Shown: positions 33,929-47,225 of the stretch, one piece after another | How the letters are laid out: each line of letters starts with the position of its first letter | How positions within the stretch are numbered: position 1 is the first letter of the stretch | Assembly (NCBI GenBank): GCA_022316685.1 | Contig: JAKJHU010000037.1 | Coordinates: 21,723,188-21,787,187 of the forward strand | From: Progne subis subis | Lineage: Eukaryota > Chordata > Aves > Passeriformes > Hirundinidae | Length of the DNA stretch: 64,000 bases | Reading direction: 5' to 3' | Made by a program: the position numbers and the translations under genes | Notes under the pieces: generated by a model | Told to the model about the DNA's origin: nothing | Databases searched by the model: none | What the model saw: the letters and a program-made list of their open reading frames with translations, nothing else

Positions 33929-34001
33929 GGGGAATTAGCTCAAATGGTAGAGCGCTCGCTTAGCATGCGAGAGGTAGCGGGATCGATGCCCGCATTCTCC
34001 A
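33929..34001 (+). tRNA. tRNA-Ala (AGC), copy 3
   Basis: This plus-strand copy has anticodon AGC at 33962-33964 and G3:U70. A GCGTTTTG terminator follows directly. The internal A box (in TAGCTCAAATGG) and B box (GGATCGATGCC) are intact. The upstream flank is GC-rich and unlike that of the other copies. Confidence 0.97.
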
Positions 34002-34728
34002 GCGTTTTGATCGGCTGTAGCGCCACGGTGGGAAAAGCTTTTCTTCCGTGAGCTGTCCGGGGTTTGAGGTAGAGAATGCACAGCAGGCAATACAGACCAC
34101 CTCGCACGGCAAATAAAAGGGGAGAAGAAATGTTAATTGTGAAGATTACGCTTGTGCACTTGCCTCTGAGAAACAATTTCTTCACAAACCCATCTAAACT
34201 AACGCTGTTTCTGTGATACAGAAAAAAACCCCAAACCAAGCCACTTCCGTCCCTTAACCACGGCACCGAATGCGAGCATTTATGATTACTTTTTAACGCG
34301 AAAAGTTACTGAAATTGTGCCTGCGAAGATGTAAAAGTCTGTAGCCTATATAAATAATCAGCTCACCACGGAATTAGTGTCTCTCCAGCTACCTTGCACC
34401 CGCTGTAGGAATGGGCAGGGCACGCTTGTTCCTAACATGAGTTTCAAGTTATGCTCGGTCTCTCACAACATCATTTAACGTCTCCTTCTAGGCATGAGCA
34501 GAAAATAATTTGCACTTGAAAAAAACAAAACAAAACAAAAAAACCCACCCACCACCACCACAACAACAAAAAAAAAACAAAACACCACCACCACACCTCA
34601 GCTCTGATCATCTTTAAAAACTTAAGATACCTCATACTATACAAACGCGTCTCCAAACTGATTCACTTTAACACTGACGAAATCGCTCCAGGAGAACGCA
34701 TCTGAATCCAAAACAGCAGCCAAAACAC

Positions 34729-34801
34729 TGGAGAATGCGGGCATCGATCCCGCTACCTCTCGCATGCTAAGCGAGCGCTCTACCATTTGAGCTAATTCCC
34801 C
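34729..34801 (-). tRNA. tRNA-Ala (AGC), copy 4
   Basis: This minus-strand copy has anticodon AGC at 34768-34766 and G3:U70. A GTGTTTTGG terminator follows. It converges with copy 3, with 727 nt between them. Confidence 0.97.
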
Positions 34802-37800
34802 CCGCCGTCTCCCCGCCCCCTCCACTGACAACTCCTGCTTCCGCTTCCCTCCCTGGCGGACTCGCTGCACAACGTGCTGAAACGCGACCCGCCGCCCCCA
34901 ACACAAACCAAACTTCCTCCCGCAACTCCCGGCAGCTGGGCAGTCCGAGCCCTTCTAATCCTCGCCGAAGTCACGGGTAGGCAATAACAGCGCACAGCAC
35001 TCCAGTGAAACGCAGAATCAATTAGGTCTTCCTGCAAGCGCACTGCTTTTGACAGCCGTAGTGCGAATTGTGCCTAATAGGATACCTGGACTCCTCGAGG
35101 CAACAGCAGGCGCTTTGTTCAGTGGAGATGCATCTGGATAACATCCGGGCTTGTGTTTTCCAGGCAATTGCGGACTTACGTTCACACAAACAATTATTAC
35201 TGCTTAAGAGAAATCTGGATATATTTAAATACTATATTTTTTTCTAAAACAGATTTTTCCTATTTGTAGTCCCTAAGTGGAAGACAATCGGCCAAATGAC
35301 TTTACCCTTCTCCACATTTTACAGTATAAAATATATATGTCTGCATAGGTAGAGTTCTTCCAGTTCTTTCTTTCTCTTGTGGCAATAGAGGCTGGGTTCA
35401 CGTTATAAAAAAGGGGTAAAAAAAGCACCCATGGAACAAGGGTTCTTGGAAACAATAAAAAAAGCACCAAATGGAATACCGAGAAACAAAGTAATAGTTC
35501 ACATCATTCACTTACATCTCTCAGGCATTTTTAAGTTGTGATGCTATCACCAGATATACAAGCAAAAAGACAACTATGTATAAAAATAAAAAATTTACAA
35601 CTAAAATGTAAAGAATATAAATTTTTACTAGTAATGAAACAGCAGTGAAAATTCATTTTAGTGGTTTCACAAACAGCAAGAGAGAGTTGTGAATTTTTAT
35701 TACATTTACAATATTAAATAATCTGCCTTTCTGAAAAAGAAAAAAGGAGTGTCTGAAATGAAATTTATTAAATAACTACACAAACAGCTCTTGATTTCCC
35801 TAGGATGCTTTAAGACACATGAATCACACTGACATATAAAGATCTTTCAGATCTCGCCTCTTCAACGACTTAGTGATCTTAGAAAACAAAATACCAAAAT
35901 TTCAGTCTTTCGTCTAGCCCTGAAGCTGTATACCCAAAAGCCCCATGCAGATTCTTCCATTATCAAAATTCCAGCTGTCTTGCCACCTACCTCCTCACTC
36001 TGATTGAAACAGCTGACTTTGCCGAAAAAATTATTCTCCCTCTCCTATTTAATCCACATAGAAAGAGGCATCTGAAATTAATTTGCAGGAGGTTATTAAG
36101 TCTTTACTGCTGGAATTATGCTGCAGGTAACACTGACATTTAAGCAACTGGCTGACTGAAAGCTCCACAGGTCAGTGTGCCTGGCAAAGTAAGGAAGCTT
36201 GCTACTCCTTCCATTCTGGGATGTTTCACATTTTTCTTAGTATTCCTTCTGAACAAAAACACCTATGCTGTAAAACAGACAAGCAAGCAAACAGAACCCT
36301 TCTAGCTGTGTCTATATCAGGCTTGTAGGAACACAGCACAGGCGAGACCAGGGTTTCATCATGCCAGATTTTGAAAGGCTCAGCACATCTACTTGGTTTA
36401 GTTAAGGAAATCTCTAAGCAGGCTTACAACTGCATGCAAACGGAAACTTTCAATTTGTGACTCGCCTTAAAGCTTTAACACTACAGGTAGGGTAAAATTT
36501 ACTTAAGATCAAGCAAAACTCATAATGAAGTATAAATTAAGCAGTGACAAAATAAGTAAGGACAGCTATAGTATATTCAGTACATTCTGTTAAACGGCCT
36601 AACTTTGAAGTTGATAGATATAGCATTAAAATGAAACAAGTATGTCTCCAGTTCTATATCCAGTATTTATTCCATACATAAAGCATTGAAGGAAAAGCTG
36701 TATTTGAAGCATTGAAGGATGTGTGTTTTGGACCTCAGAGACAATTTTACTGAAAAGCAGTATCAAAATATGGAATTGGACAGCAAAATTCACACCATCC
36801 TCTGGAGAGAAAACACCCACTAACAAAAACCCCAAACACCAACAGACAGCATCCCATCAAATCCACTGTAAATCACATAAAAAGCAACACAGGAGCCATG
36901 TCATGAGTCAGAAGAAACCTCCCAGACTCTCTGTTTCTGTTTGTAAGGGCCACAATGAGACTAACACTCAATTTGTTGATGAAGAGGTTATTGCTTGTTC
37001 ATAAAATTTTGCCTCCATTTAGCCATTATTCATTGAGTCTTACCCAAAGCACATGACATAAACATGCTAAAGAAATCCCAAAACATAAGAACCAACCAAA
37101 AAGAAAAACAAAACCAAACTATAATAAACCCTAGAAAGATTTGCTGCTTTTAATAGTATTTGTTACTGCAGTTACTACCTTTATGGAAAATCAGTACGGT
37201 CCATCTAGGAGGTTATGCACCAGTACAAAATTCTGTAACATTGGTCAAAGAATCAGCTTAGCCAGGCATCCTAAGTAACTTCAGTTACCGTTGCCAGTCA
37301 CAACAGAAACTTACAAAAGCCAGAATAATTCTTATCAAATATACTGCTTTTGTAAGATGTATGACACAAAAATGTTGGGTTTTTGTATATATTTATCAGA
37401 TTAGCATTTAAGTTAACACTGTGCTCTCTGTACACTAATAAGAAGATGATCTCAGAGCACAGCTCTGAGCAAGACCATTTTATGTTATCCTCTGTCATCT
37501 CCCTGGGGACCAATACAAAAACCACCCTCATTATTTCAACCTGTAAAATCTCTGACTATCAGAGAGTTGAAATACCAAGAAAACATACAAGTTACCATTG
37601 TCTTTCTCTAAAAAGATCCATGGATTTTAAATTTCCACCTAGGTTATCATATGGATTCCAGATTGGCAAAGATTTAATTCTGTTTTCAGATGGAGAAACC
37701 GAAGTCATACATTAACATGATTATGCATGTTTTTTTCCTAGGAAGATGGCTAGACTCACATCATCACTTACTCCCAATTTTTCTGGAAGACCTTGTATCT

Positions 37801-40800
37801 CTACATCATGCTATATGTACAATGCTCTCCTTTAAATAAATGGGATGACAATATAGAAAATCTGTTTTACCAATTTTACATACAAAACAATCTGTTTAAT
37901 AGCTAATAGCAATAAACAAGGTTGTTACAAAAGTAGTGAAATTGACTATGCCTGAATCCCACTGAATCTGCAGCCTTTGTCTTCTAAATCATCACTGTAA
38001 GAATCTACATTTTCACTACATTCCCTATAATTCCACATAGCAGAGAATGTGGGCTAGCTATGCCTAGGCCACATGGTTAATCAGCTACCACTAAGCAGCA
38101 CATACAAGATTTTTCCTCATGTTCATTCAGTGTCTTTTCCAAGCCATGGATTTCCACAGAACAGTAAACAATTTCTTTATATTTTTGATTTTTATCCACC
38201 TTTCACTTTTTGTGCCAAAGTTAACAGAAGTAAGAATGAAGATTTTTCATAGCTTAGAAGACTTTAGAAGATTCAGATCCCTATATCCTATGGGTTTTGC
38301 TAAGGAACAGAAGTATGTACTCACTAAATGAGATTTTTTCCAGAATAATAGAGTAGTTTTAAAAACAATAACCTCATCTAAATAAATAAACCAACCATTT
38401 ATAAAAAGCCCGAAGGAACTGGTTATATGGAATGAACTGAAAAATGTATTTGGCTGCAAGGTTCCAAGACTAGAGAGTTAAGACACAAAAAACTCACTGA
38501 AGTTCAGTGTATGTTTAACATCTGATTACTTAGGTCCATATGAATATCTGAGAGCTTTCTTTTTTTTTTTTTTTTTAATTTATGTGCCACTATAATATAC
38601 AGTAATTTTAAACTAGAACAGGGAAACCAGACTTATTAGAGGAGCTGCGTTCACCAACGAAGCTACCTGCTTACAGTGCATTGAAAACATCACAACCATT
38701 CTGAATTAAGACCACCAAGAAGTTTACAATAGCACCTACTCCAACAAGCTCTTCAACCCAAGTTATCTTCTGATTTGAGTCTTCCACCTCTCTCCTGAGC
38801 TCCTGCTTCACATTAAGCAAACTCTGGAGCAGCAGTATCAGAAATAAAGAAAACAACAGCTGTTAAATTTTACTAATGCAGTATAGGATTAGTGTGGTTG
38901 TAGGTGTTGAGAACGATTGAAGGAGGGCTGGAGCCTGAGTCATGGCAGAGCAGCACAGGAGTAGGAAGCACTGAATAGGAACCCCACAAGAATCCACAAA
39001 ACCACCCACTCTGCTGTGGAGTCACACTGCCCACTACACCTCCTCCTTCAAACAAGCACCCCCATCACTCCAAAACTAGATTTTGTGAGACCCACGAAGA
39101 CAACCACCACAACCAGAAAGCCCCTGGCTAAAAGGCTGTGCACAAACCTCCTCCACCTACTTTGTCTTTCAGTGGTCTCAGCCCAGACTCGCTCCAGGTG
39201 ACAAAGCAGACACAGCTCCGCTGCCTGCCTATTCCCCTTCCCGGCCTCTCCGGACTGGCTCTCTGCTCCGCCCTTCCCAGGCACTAAGCGTGCCCTGCCC
39301 TGTGCTAGAACCTTCTGTGGAGGTGTGTGTTTCCACCCACCCCAATGGCAACTCTGTCCCCCGGGGCAGCTGCTGTCCTCGTTTTATTCCTTTATAGATG
39401 GAGCGGTGAACAGGCGGTACTGGGTGGTTTGTCATCGTGTGACTGGGGAAGCGCTGTGGCCGTGTCTCGTCCTGACGCATGAGGCAGCTGTTGGGATGGC
39501 AGGTAAGTGTTCTAAAGAAAAGCCACCAACCTGCCTGTTGGTCAGCTCTTCTGTGCCCCTGAAGCTGCCTTCTCTACCACCATGGGGAAAAGGTAATGCT
39601 GGAAAGAGCAGATTTTTATCCTAATTTTCCCAGTGCAATGGCTGTAAGCAGCAGGAATATCAGCTGAGTGTGCACACCTTTAAATGGACCTAAATATTTT
39701 TTTCATAATGTAAATTATGATTAGCTTTATGCTCACGCATTTTCCTAGGCATTGCTTTGGGGCTGGAGGTTGAAAAACAATTTTAAAAATGTACATTGAT
39801 ATGTGTTTTAGGAGGACAGAATTTCCATTTTCAAACTACATTCCTGATAGTTTCTAAGAGTTGATAACACGACTTCTGAATAATTTGGGTATGCAATATG
39901 TATTTTTCTGTCACTTTCTGGGGTTTTGTTCATTTGTTTTTAAGGAGATTATAGAACATTAGGGTTATTTGCAAACTGTAAAAGCTATTCCCATCTTGCA
40001 AACTATCTCAGCTTCTGCACCTTTGACACCAAACATCAGGTTAACTGTTAGCAAGAAAACTAGTTTTAGCAGTAAATGGTAAAACTCACCTTTGGTTTAT
40101 CCAGCCAGCAGGCTTGGTGAAACTGTAGGCTAAGTTCTGTTAAGCTCCAGTTTAGACTCTTCCTCAGTTCCTTGAAGTCTCTGAAGATTTGGCAATAACC
40201 CATCTCCTGTGTGTTTATAACCTTGCTATTTCTGTGTATTGCTAGATATTTTTCCTGAAAAAAGTAAAATAAGGAAAAAACAGAAATTCATTTTTATCTT
40301 TCAGTAAGAGCTGAGCTATTTTTATGTAACTCTTGAGTTCTTTTGCTAAATGTTGTTTGTAAAATTACAGTTACTTCAACAATTTTCAAATTAATAAAAG
40401 GCTATGAAAAAATGTTCGTAGTGTTGGACAACTTGAAATGAGATCAGTGCAGAATCTTGAGTTGTTTACCAGTCCTTCAGGATCACAGCAGTATTTGAAT
40501 TGTTAGCAGCCATCTCTAAACAACTTCCTGTGAAGAAAGCTTTATTTATTTATTTATTTTTTAATCCAAAGACTCGACCAGGAAATTACTCAGGAATGCC
40601 TGGTCTAAATATGTTCCTTGTCATCACTGCTAAATAATGCAATAATGAGTGTTGGTTAGCTAACTCACTCTAAATTCCTAGAGATGATCAACAAAGCAGG
40701 TGCTTTTAGGCCCCGATGAGCTTCCAAGGTGGTTCATGCTGCATAAATAAGATCATGTGAAAAAAATGTTTCTTACTTCAGCTGAATTTTGTATCTCAGT

Positions 40801-41984
40801 TTTCCACCTAGTGTTTTCAATAGAAAACCCGATGAAATGCCTGTACACGTTCTAGCAGCTACCATAGAAAATTGAATTATCTGCGTTGCAAAGATCTCTC
40901 CTTACTTCACAAGTGTTACATCATTTTTATACTGCTTTTAATTTTTTTAACATTCTACAAATACTGAAAAACTATATGCATTCAGTCACCCACTCCTCCG
41001 CTTCAAAAATCTTAGGTCTAACTCTGACAGGACTAGCTTTAGTATTTTAAAAAGTCAGATATAGCTTTAACATACAGCTGGCCATAAATCCAAGAGCAAC
41101 TGGTTCTTACTCTCACTTTTACCATTAGTGCTCTTTGAACTGACAGCTATATTTTTTTTCTGAGTACCATTATTCTTTCTTCCCCTTTCTGTTTTATTGT
41201 GGTTGGCACTGTCAAAAAATTACAGCAAATCAATGCTGAAGCTTGTCAAGCATGAAGTGAATACTGCCACACAGAGTGAAGACAGTGGCTTAGTTTCAGT
41301 TATTCCTAATCTGTTTTATCTCCTGCCAAAGAATCCAGCTCCAGGAGCAACTGGATGTTCATGTGCAGTATCTTCAAGCCATTCATCACATGTCAAGGCT
41401 AAGGTACATAAAATGATTCAGCATCACCAAAAGCCAGTAAATGATATAAAAACAAGCCGGGCTGGTTAGAAACCAGTCAGGTGGTGATTTTACCTCCACT
41501 CATGCTCTGATTTATTTCTTCTTGGACTGGCTCAAACTTGATGGATGAGTAATTTCTCCCATCTGTGGAGTGAGAAATGTGGCCTGGCTTAGTAAGGAGC
41601 CATCGTCTGGTTTAGTGCTGACACAGTGCATGAACAATCTCCTCTGTAAATGAAGATGTTCAAGCAACAGTCAGAAAGTCACTGGGTGGCAGATTATGGG
41701 CTATATATAATTTGTATGTGCAAGAGAATAGAGAGTTTATGGAGAAGAGCAGAAGTGAGCACTGTAGGTGGAGTTTGTAAATTCCCCAGCTCTCTAGCTT
41801 GGTATATCACTTTATGTTTCAAAGAGATACCTGAGAGGCCTCTGTGGTTAAAATAAGTAGGGGAAAGATGTAAAGTGGAGCTCAGCCTCTTTGGTTTGGT
41901 TCAGCTCAAAAAACCCAGATTGATCAAGTTATGTGTATGTGAAAGTTGTTACCAATGTGTTCACATTATTTTTTATCAGAAATT
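34802..41984. other. Intergenic AT-rich stretch, nothing recognised
   Basis: About 7 kb has no recognisable gene, tRNA or CR1 copy. It begins with about 250 bp of GC-rich sequence upstream of tRNA copy 4. A (TTTA)n run lies near 40545-40560. Around 39.15-39.6 kb the base composition is more balanced, but no exon could be supported. Confidence 0.55.
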
Positions 41985-42570
41985 GTGTGGCCAGCAGGAC
42001 CAGGGCTGTGATTGTCACCCTGTATTTGGCATTGGCAAGGCTACCTCGAGTGCTGTTTTCTCTTCTGGGTCCCTCACTTCAAGAATGGACATTGAGGTGC
42101 TGGGGTGTGTCCAGAGGAGCACAGCAGAGCTGGTGAAGAGTCTGGAGCACATGTCCTATTGAGGAGTGGCTGTGGGAGCTGCAGTTGTTTATCACGGAGA
42201 AAAGGAGGCTCAGGGGAGAGACCTCATCACTCTCCACAACCACCTGAAAGGAGGCTGTAGCCGGATGAGGGTTGGCTTCTTCTCCCATGCATCTCGGGAC
42301 AGGACAAGATGACACAGTCGTAAGATACACCAGGAGAGGATTTAGTTTGGACATCGTAAAGAATGGCTTCATAGAAGGAGTGATTAGACATTGGAATGGG
42401 CTGCCCGGGGAGGTGGTGGAGTCACTGTCCCTGGGGGCGTTTAAGGAAAGACTGGATGTGGCACTTAACACCGTGGTCTAGTTAACGTGGTGCTGCTCTT
42501 CAGGCAGAAGTTAAACTCTGTGACCTCTCAGGTCTTTTCCAACCTAATCGATCCTGTGCTTCTGTGAAGC
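41985..42570 (+). repeat. CR1 LINE 3' fragment
   Basis: The CR1 tail is well preserved (GTGGAGTCACTGTCCCTGG, GGTCTTTTCCAACCTAATCG) and ends CTGTGCTTCTGTGA, directly next to the orphan GC-rich segment. Confidence 0.92.
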
Positions 42571-42579
42571 AGAAGCGAG

Positions 42580-43050
42580 GAGGCTGGGGGAAGGAGGGGA
42601 TGGAAGAGTACGGAGCAGGTGGCAGGGGACTTCGGAACGCCAAAGGAAAGGGGTTTGTGGAAGGAAGAGAGGGCTGTTCGTAGGAAGCAGAGAAGCAAAC
42701 GCGAGGAGCCGAGGCCCCGGGGCGGGTCCGTGAGGGAGCGCAGCTGCCGGGTCCATGACGGGGGCTCCGGGGCCGAGCGCGGAGTGGGCGCTGCGGCCGG
42801 GGCACTGCTGCTCCCCGGCGGGACGGGGGCCGAGCCCCGGGGGCTTGGGTGCTGCTTTTGGAGAACCGAGCTCCTGGGGGCTGTGGGTGCAGTTTTGGGG
42901 GAAGAGGGGGTAAGGTGCGGCCTCCAGGGCCTGTGGGTGCCTTTTTTTGGGGGGGGGGGGGGGGGGGGGGGAGGCGCGTACGTCATCATGTTCCCTGCCT
43001 ACGATATAAGCTTTATGCCGCGTGTCAAGTCACGTGAGCACCGGTACGTT
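42580..43050. promoter_or_regulatory. Orphan GC-rich, CpG-rich segment with promoter-like motifs
   Basis: A GC-rich stretch begins directly after a CR1 3' end and holds many CpGs. A run of 23 Gs lies at 42949-42971. It is followed by a CRE-like TACGTCA (42979-42985), a TATA-like GATATAAG near 43002 and an E-box palindrome TCACGTGA (43030-43037). No coding exon could be assigned on either strand. It could be the promoter of a non-coding RNA, an enhancer, or regulatory DNA for the tRNA neighbourhood. Confidence 0.45.
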
Positions 43051-43766
43051 CATTTTTCAAAAAACGTTTTAAGGCTGTTAAAAGTAAGGTATTAATTATA
43101 GGCAAGTGCATTTGGTGAGGTAATAAATAAGAAAAATACAAATCTGCTTTATTTTCACTTTACTCTCTCAGAGATGCCGGACACCTTCCAAAAGGATGTA
43201 TGTATGCATATATACATACGTATGTGACAGCATGTGTGCATGTATATATATGGACACACAAATACGTGTAAGTTTTGACTATTAAGACTGTTTCATTCAA
43301 GCATATAACTTTTTTTTCCCCCTTCATTAAATGTTTTCTGAATCAGTCTTTACATTTGCATGCCCTGAAAATTGGAAAGAACATGGGTTTCCTTGTTGAA
43401 TTTGGAACAGTTGTTCAATTAAAGTAGGGCTTTTTCTGCCTTTTATTTTTTTTTTTTTTTTTTTTTTTCCCCTAAAAACACACATTTGGTTTCTTTTAAG
43501 TAATTCGATCTTTTGGAGAGCTTCTTGTTTGAAACCAGCTGAATAACAAAGACTAGTGTTTTAAAAGAATGAATAAGATTATTCTGGGAGTGTACATGCT
43601 CAAAAACGTGTCCCATCATTGCAGCTGTGGGCTGCACTCAGTTGTTGGTGAGTGGAAAGAATGACTCAGCAAGAAATAATTAATAATTAAACATAATTGT
43701 GTTGTGGGGTTTTTTTTTAAGTTTAAAGTGTGTATGTCGAAGTTTTGACTTTTTTTTTTTTCAGGT

Positions 43767-43839
43767 GGGGAATTAGCTCAAATGGTAGAGCGCTCGCTTA
43801 GCATGCGAGAGGTAGCGGGATCGATGCCCGCATTCTCCA
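43767..43839 (+). tRNA. tRNA-Ala (AGC), copy 5
   Basis: This isolated plus-strand copy lies 9 kb from the other four. The anticodon AGC is at 43800-43802 and G3:U70 is kept. A T-run lies just upstream and a GTGTTTTCAG terminator downstream. It is about 0.75 kb after the orphan GC-rich segment at 42.58-43.05 kb. Confidence 0.97.
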
Positions 43840-46146
43840 GTGTTTTCAGTCTGGATGTCATTACAGACCACGCGGCAGCATTTAAAATTACTTTTCCTAT
43901 TCACACTTAGTTTTTCTTGTGTAATGGTGTACAGAAACGTGAAAGAACTGTACATTTTTGAAAAGCATATTGATTTAAATATTTCTTTTTTTAATTTCAA
44001 TTTATTTTCAGTTCTCATTCTGTTCAAAAGAACAAAATCAGATGTTTGTTCTTTTGCACAGAGGAAATAAAAAATAGTCTTTGCCCGTAATAATAAAATT
44101 TAATGACGTCTTAATGCAATCAAAAATGACATGTAAAATTTATTGAGAAAAGGAAATTAAGAATTTTTTGATTGGCCCTTAAGTGTTTGGTAATGATTTT
44201 ATTCATTAGTTAACTTTATATTTAATATTATAGTTTAGTGTATCGTTAACAAAATTTTGTATTCATGCTTTGAGTAAGACTCATTATTTCTGCTCTATTT
44301 TGGTTGTATAGGCTGTTTATGGAAAGGAGTGGGCTAGAACATTCTATAGTTCTTTTGCACCTGGTAGCAAGATTGTTCCTTTTGCATGTGAATTTTCACA
44401 TCTCTTAAATACCTTTTTTTTATTATTATTTTAATTCTCATTTTATTTTCTTACTTGCTCATTCAGGTATTTAACTGCTTGTACTTCCAATTTGAGATAG
44501 CATGAGGAAACAAGCAGACTGTGCTTCTTACATGTACCGTGAATTTGTGCAATTAGGATCTTGGGAGTGCACATATTAAAACAAACAGAAATGGGAAATA
44601 AAAGTTAATAAATTAGGCTTCATGCTGAGGGAGGAGGAGAAACACTGCTGCATGGATGTACAAGTAGCACCTGTGATGAAGTGAGATCTTCCTGTTAGAA
44701 GGAATGGAGTCAGAAGGAACAAGAAAGGAATTAACTTCTAGATGGAATGGGATAGAAATTGCATTTGTTTATGTCTCTTGGATTCTCTAAGTACTGGAGA
44801 GAAAAGAGGAATTGTGACTGTGAGGCTGCTTGATGCTTCTTAAAATGAAGTCTCACGGAGAGAAAAGTATAATGGTCTTGTCATGAGTCCCTTTTGGACT
44901 TGGGTAATAATTTAAATGTCTCTTTGCTTGGAATGAGATTCTTCACTAGTCTTCTGTGTGATTATTATTGCTTCTGTGTTTTCTGTGTTTTTGCTACTGC
45001 ATAATACCTGACATTTTCTGTGCTTTTAAAGGGAATGAGTTATATTGCTCTTCTTAGCTGATCAAATGCAAGTTGTGCACTAATGGAATGAGGGAATTTG
45101 GTGGGGCTCTGTTCAGGTGCAGTCTGCAATCATTCAAAAACCTGAAAGCTCTCAGGACTAATGACTTTTCATTACATTTATGCCCAGCTTCCTACATTGG
45201 GGCACTTCTGTCTACTAGGGCTTGTAAACACTGGAAAAGCTTACTTCTAAGTCTTTTGGTGTAAATATGAATAGAAGTAAGAGTTTTTTGCTCATCCCAT
45301 AGTGGTGTTTTATGTCCTTATTTTTTAGGCAAACTATCCTGTGAAGAACTGATGGGATTGAGAGACACAAGGGTCCTGGCTCTCAAAAGAACTACTACCT
45401 CTTAATGGGTAAGTAGTTCCCAGAGCCACATGTCAAAGGAGTGACCACTCTGGATCTGTCTGTGCTTTCTCAGTCAGAAATTGCATAGAAATATTCTTGT
45501 AAAGAACCATGAGGGAATTTAGTTTTATTTGATTTTTATTATTCTTATTGCTGTTACCACTCATACTTTACACTACAGTCCTCAGTATTACACTACAGTA
45601 ATAAAATGCTTAAATCAGTTACACAAGGTAGTTGTTCATTCTGAAGAATAATTTGTATGCACTGAACTTGCTGGGAGTTATTGCTATGTTTTTGTTCGTT
45701 ATATTCTGCAAATAGGAAATAATCATTCCTTAGTTGTATTTTATCAATACCTTGTTCCAAATATTACTTAGAGGACCTTTCAGGCTGAGATGAAGCTTGG
45801 GGCCCATCGTATGGCAGCTCTAGAGAGGGTGTTGTACAACATGAGGGCCATTTGTAGAATCTGCACTCAAAAATCTCAACTCTGTGAAACTCTTCTTTTA
45901 AATAAAACATGTTTGTAGAAGATTTGTTTTTTGAGCTGAGCACACTGCATTTCTGACTTTTCTCTTGATGAGTACTGTATGATATTTGACAATAAAGTTT
46001 ATGAAAGTTGTTTGGTTTTTTGTTGTTTTTTTTTCCTTCTGAAATGACTACCAATACCCTATTTTGACCAAGTAGTAAGCAGAAGTTGTATTTTGAACTC
46101 TTTTTGAAGAGAGTGAGAGGTGGGTGAGTTCACATGTGTAAGCACT
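43840..46146. other. Intergenic stretch after tRNA copy 5, nothing recognised
   Basis: The sequence is AT-rich with short open frames only. No repeat family was recognised. Confidence 0.55.
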
Positions 46147-46535
46147 TAGAATCCTAGAACCATAGAATGGTTTGTGTTGGACAGGACCTTAAAATCATCT
46201 TGTTGCAACCCGTCTACCATGGGCAGGGACACATTCTTCTGAAGGAGGTTGCTCTGAGCACCACTCGGCCTAGCCTGGAACACTGTCACAGTTTCTCTAG
46301 GCAACCTGTTCCACAGCTTCACCACTCTCACAGTAAAGAATTTCTTACTAATATCTAACCTAAACCTACCCTTGTCTCAGTTTAAGGTTGTACCCCTTGT
46401 GCTATCACAGCATGCCCTCGTGAAAAGTCACTCTCCAGCTTTCTTCTAGGTCCTCTTTAGGGAAGCTGCTTTTTCTGAGGCCACCTCTCCTGTAGGCTGA
46501 ACAACTCCAACTCTTTCCGGCTGTTTGAAAGGAAA
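46147..46535 (-). repeat. CR1 LINE 3' fragment
   Basis: The reversed CR1 end (TAGAATCCTAGAACCATAGA) is followed by the conserved tail (GGCAACCTGTTCCACAGC, ATTTCTTACTAATATCTAA). Confidence 0.92.
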
Positions 46536-46979
46536 GGTTACATCTTTAAAATGTGTTCAGCTTCCAGTTGTCAGGTATTTTTCCTTTCAAATTCAATGTT
46601 GAAAAAAAATTACATTTTTTTCCCAGTAAACTTTGCTCATATAAGAAGAGTGAAATAAAGTAGTTTTTAGAGTGATACAGCAGAGGTTTCCTCACCTAGT
46701 CCAGAGACCTTGTGCCTTTTTTCCATTTTGGCCCATGTTTTATTTGCTGTGGTTGCAATTAGTATTGCAGTAATTTGTTGCTGCTAAACGTAAGCCTTGA
46801 CATCTAGTGGGTGGGTCTGGACACAGATGGACCGTGGAGACTGCTGTGTGCTTTCAGAGACTCATGAAATACAAGTGGGCTTTGCTTTGGTGAGCCTATG
46901 GCTCTATTTCTGTCATGTCTCATGACATTGCGGGTGTGCTGTTCATTGTTAGCATAGAATCACCTAAAAAAGAAGGAGT

Positions 46980-47021
<42 letters not shown>

Positions 47022-47188
47022 GGCCATTGTGCCTCTTTCTGACCTTGGCGCTGAGCAGGTTTTATCTTAGTGCAAGTAGGAGCACAGCCTGTTTGCATTA
47101 TGGATGGACCACAGTGGACAAGGCTTTTGTAGTGGTCTCTAATAGCCCTCCTGCACCTGCTCTTGATTCCAAAATATAGGAAAGGGAC

Positions 47189-47190
<2 letters not shown>

Positions 47191-47225
<35 letters not shown>
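47191..47225. repeat. T-run of about 35 (intergenic), near an A-run at 46986-47014
   Basis: Two long homopolymers of opposite sense lie about 180 bp apart, upstream of UBE2V2. They could pair as an inverted repeat. No transposon body was recognised between them. Confidence 0.8.

Noticed and set aside
42528..42989. 153-codon minus-strand and 158-codon plus-strand frames in the orphan GC-rich segment
   Set aside because: Both are Gly/Pro/Arg-rich frames running through the G23 run; no conserved motif was seen.
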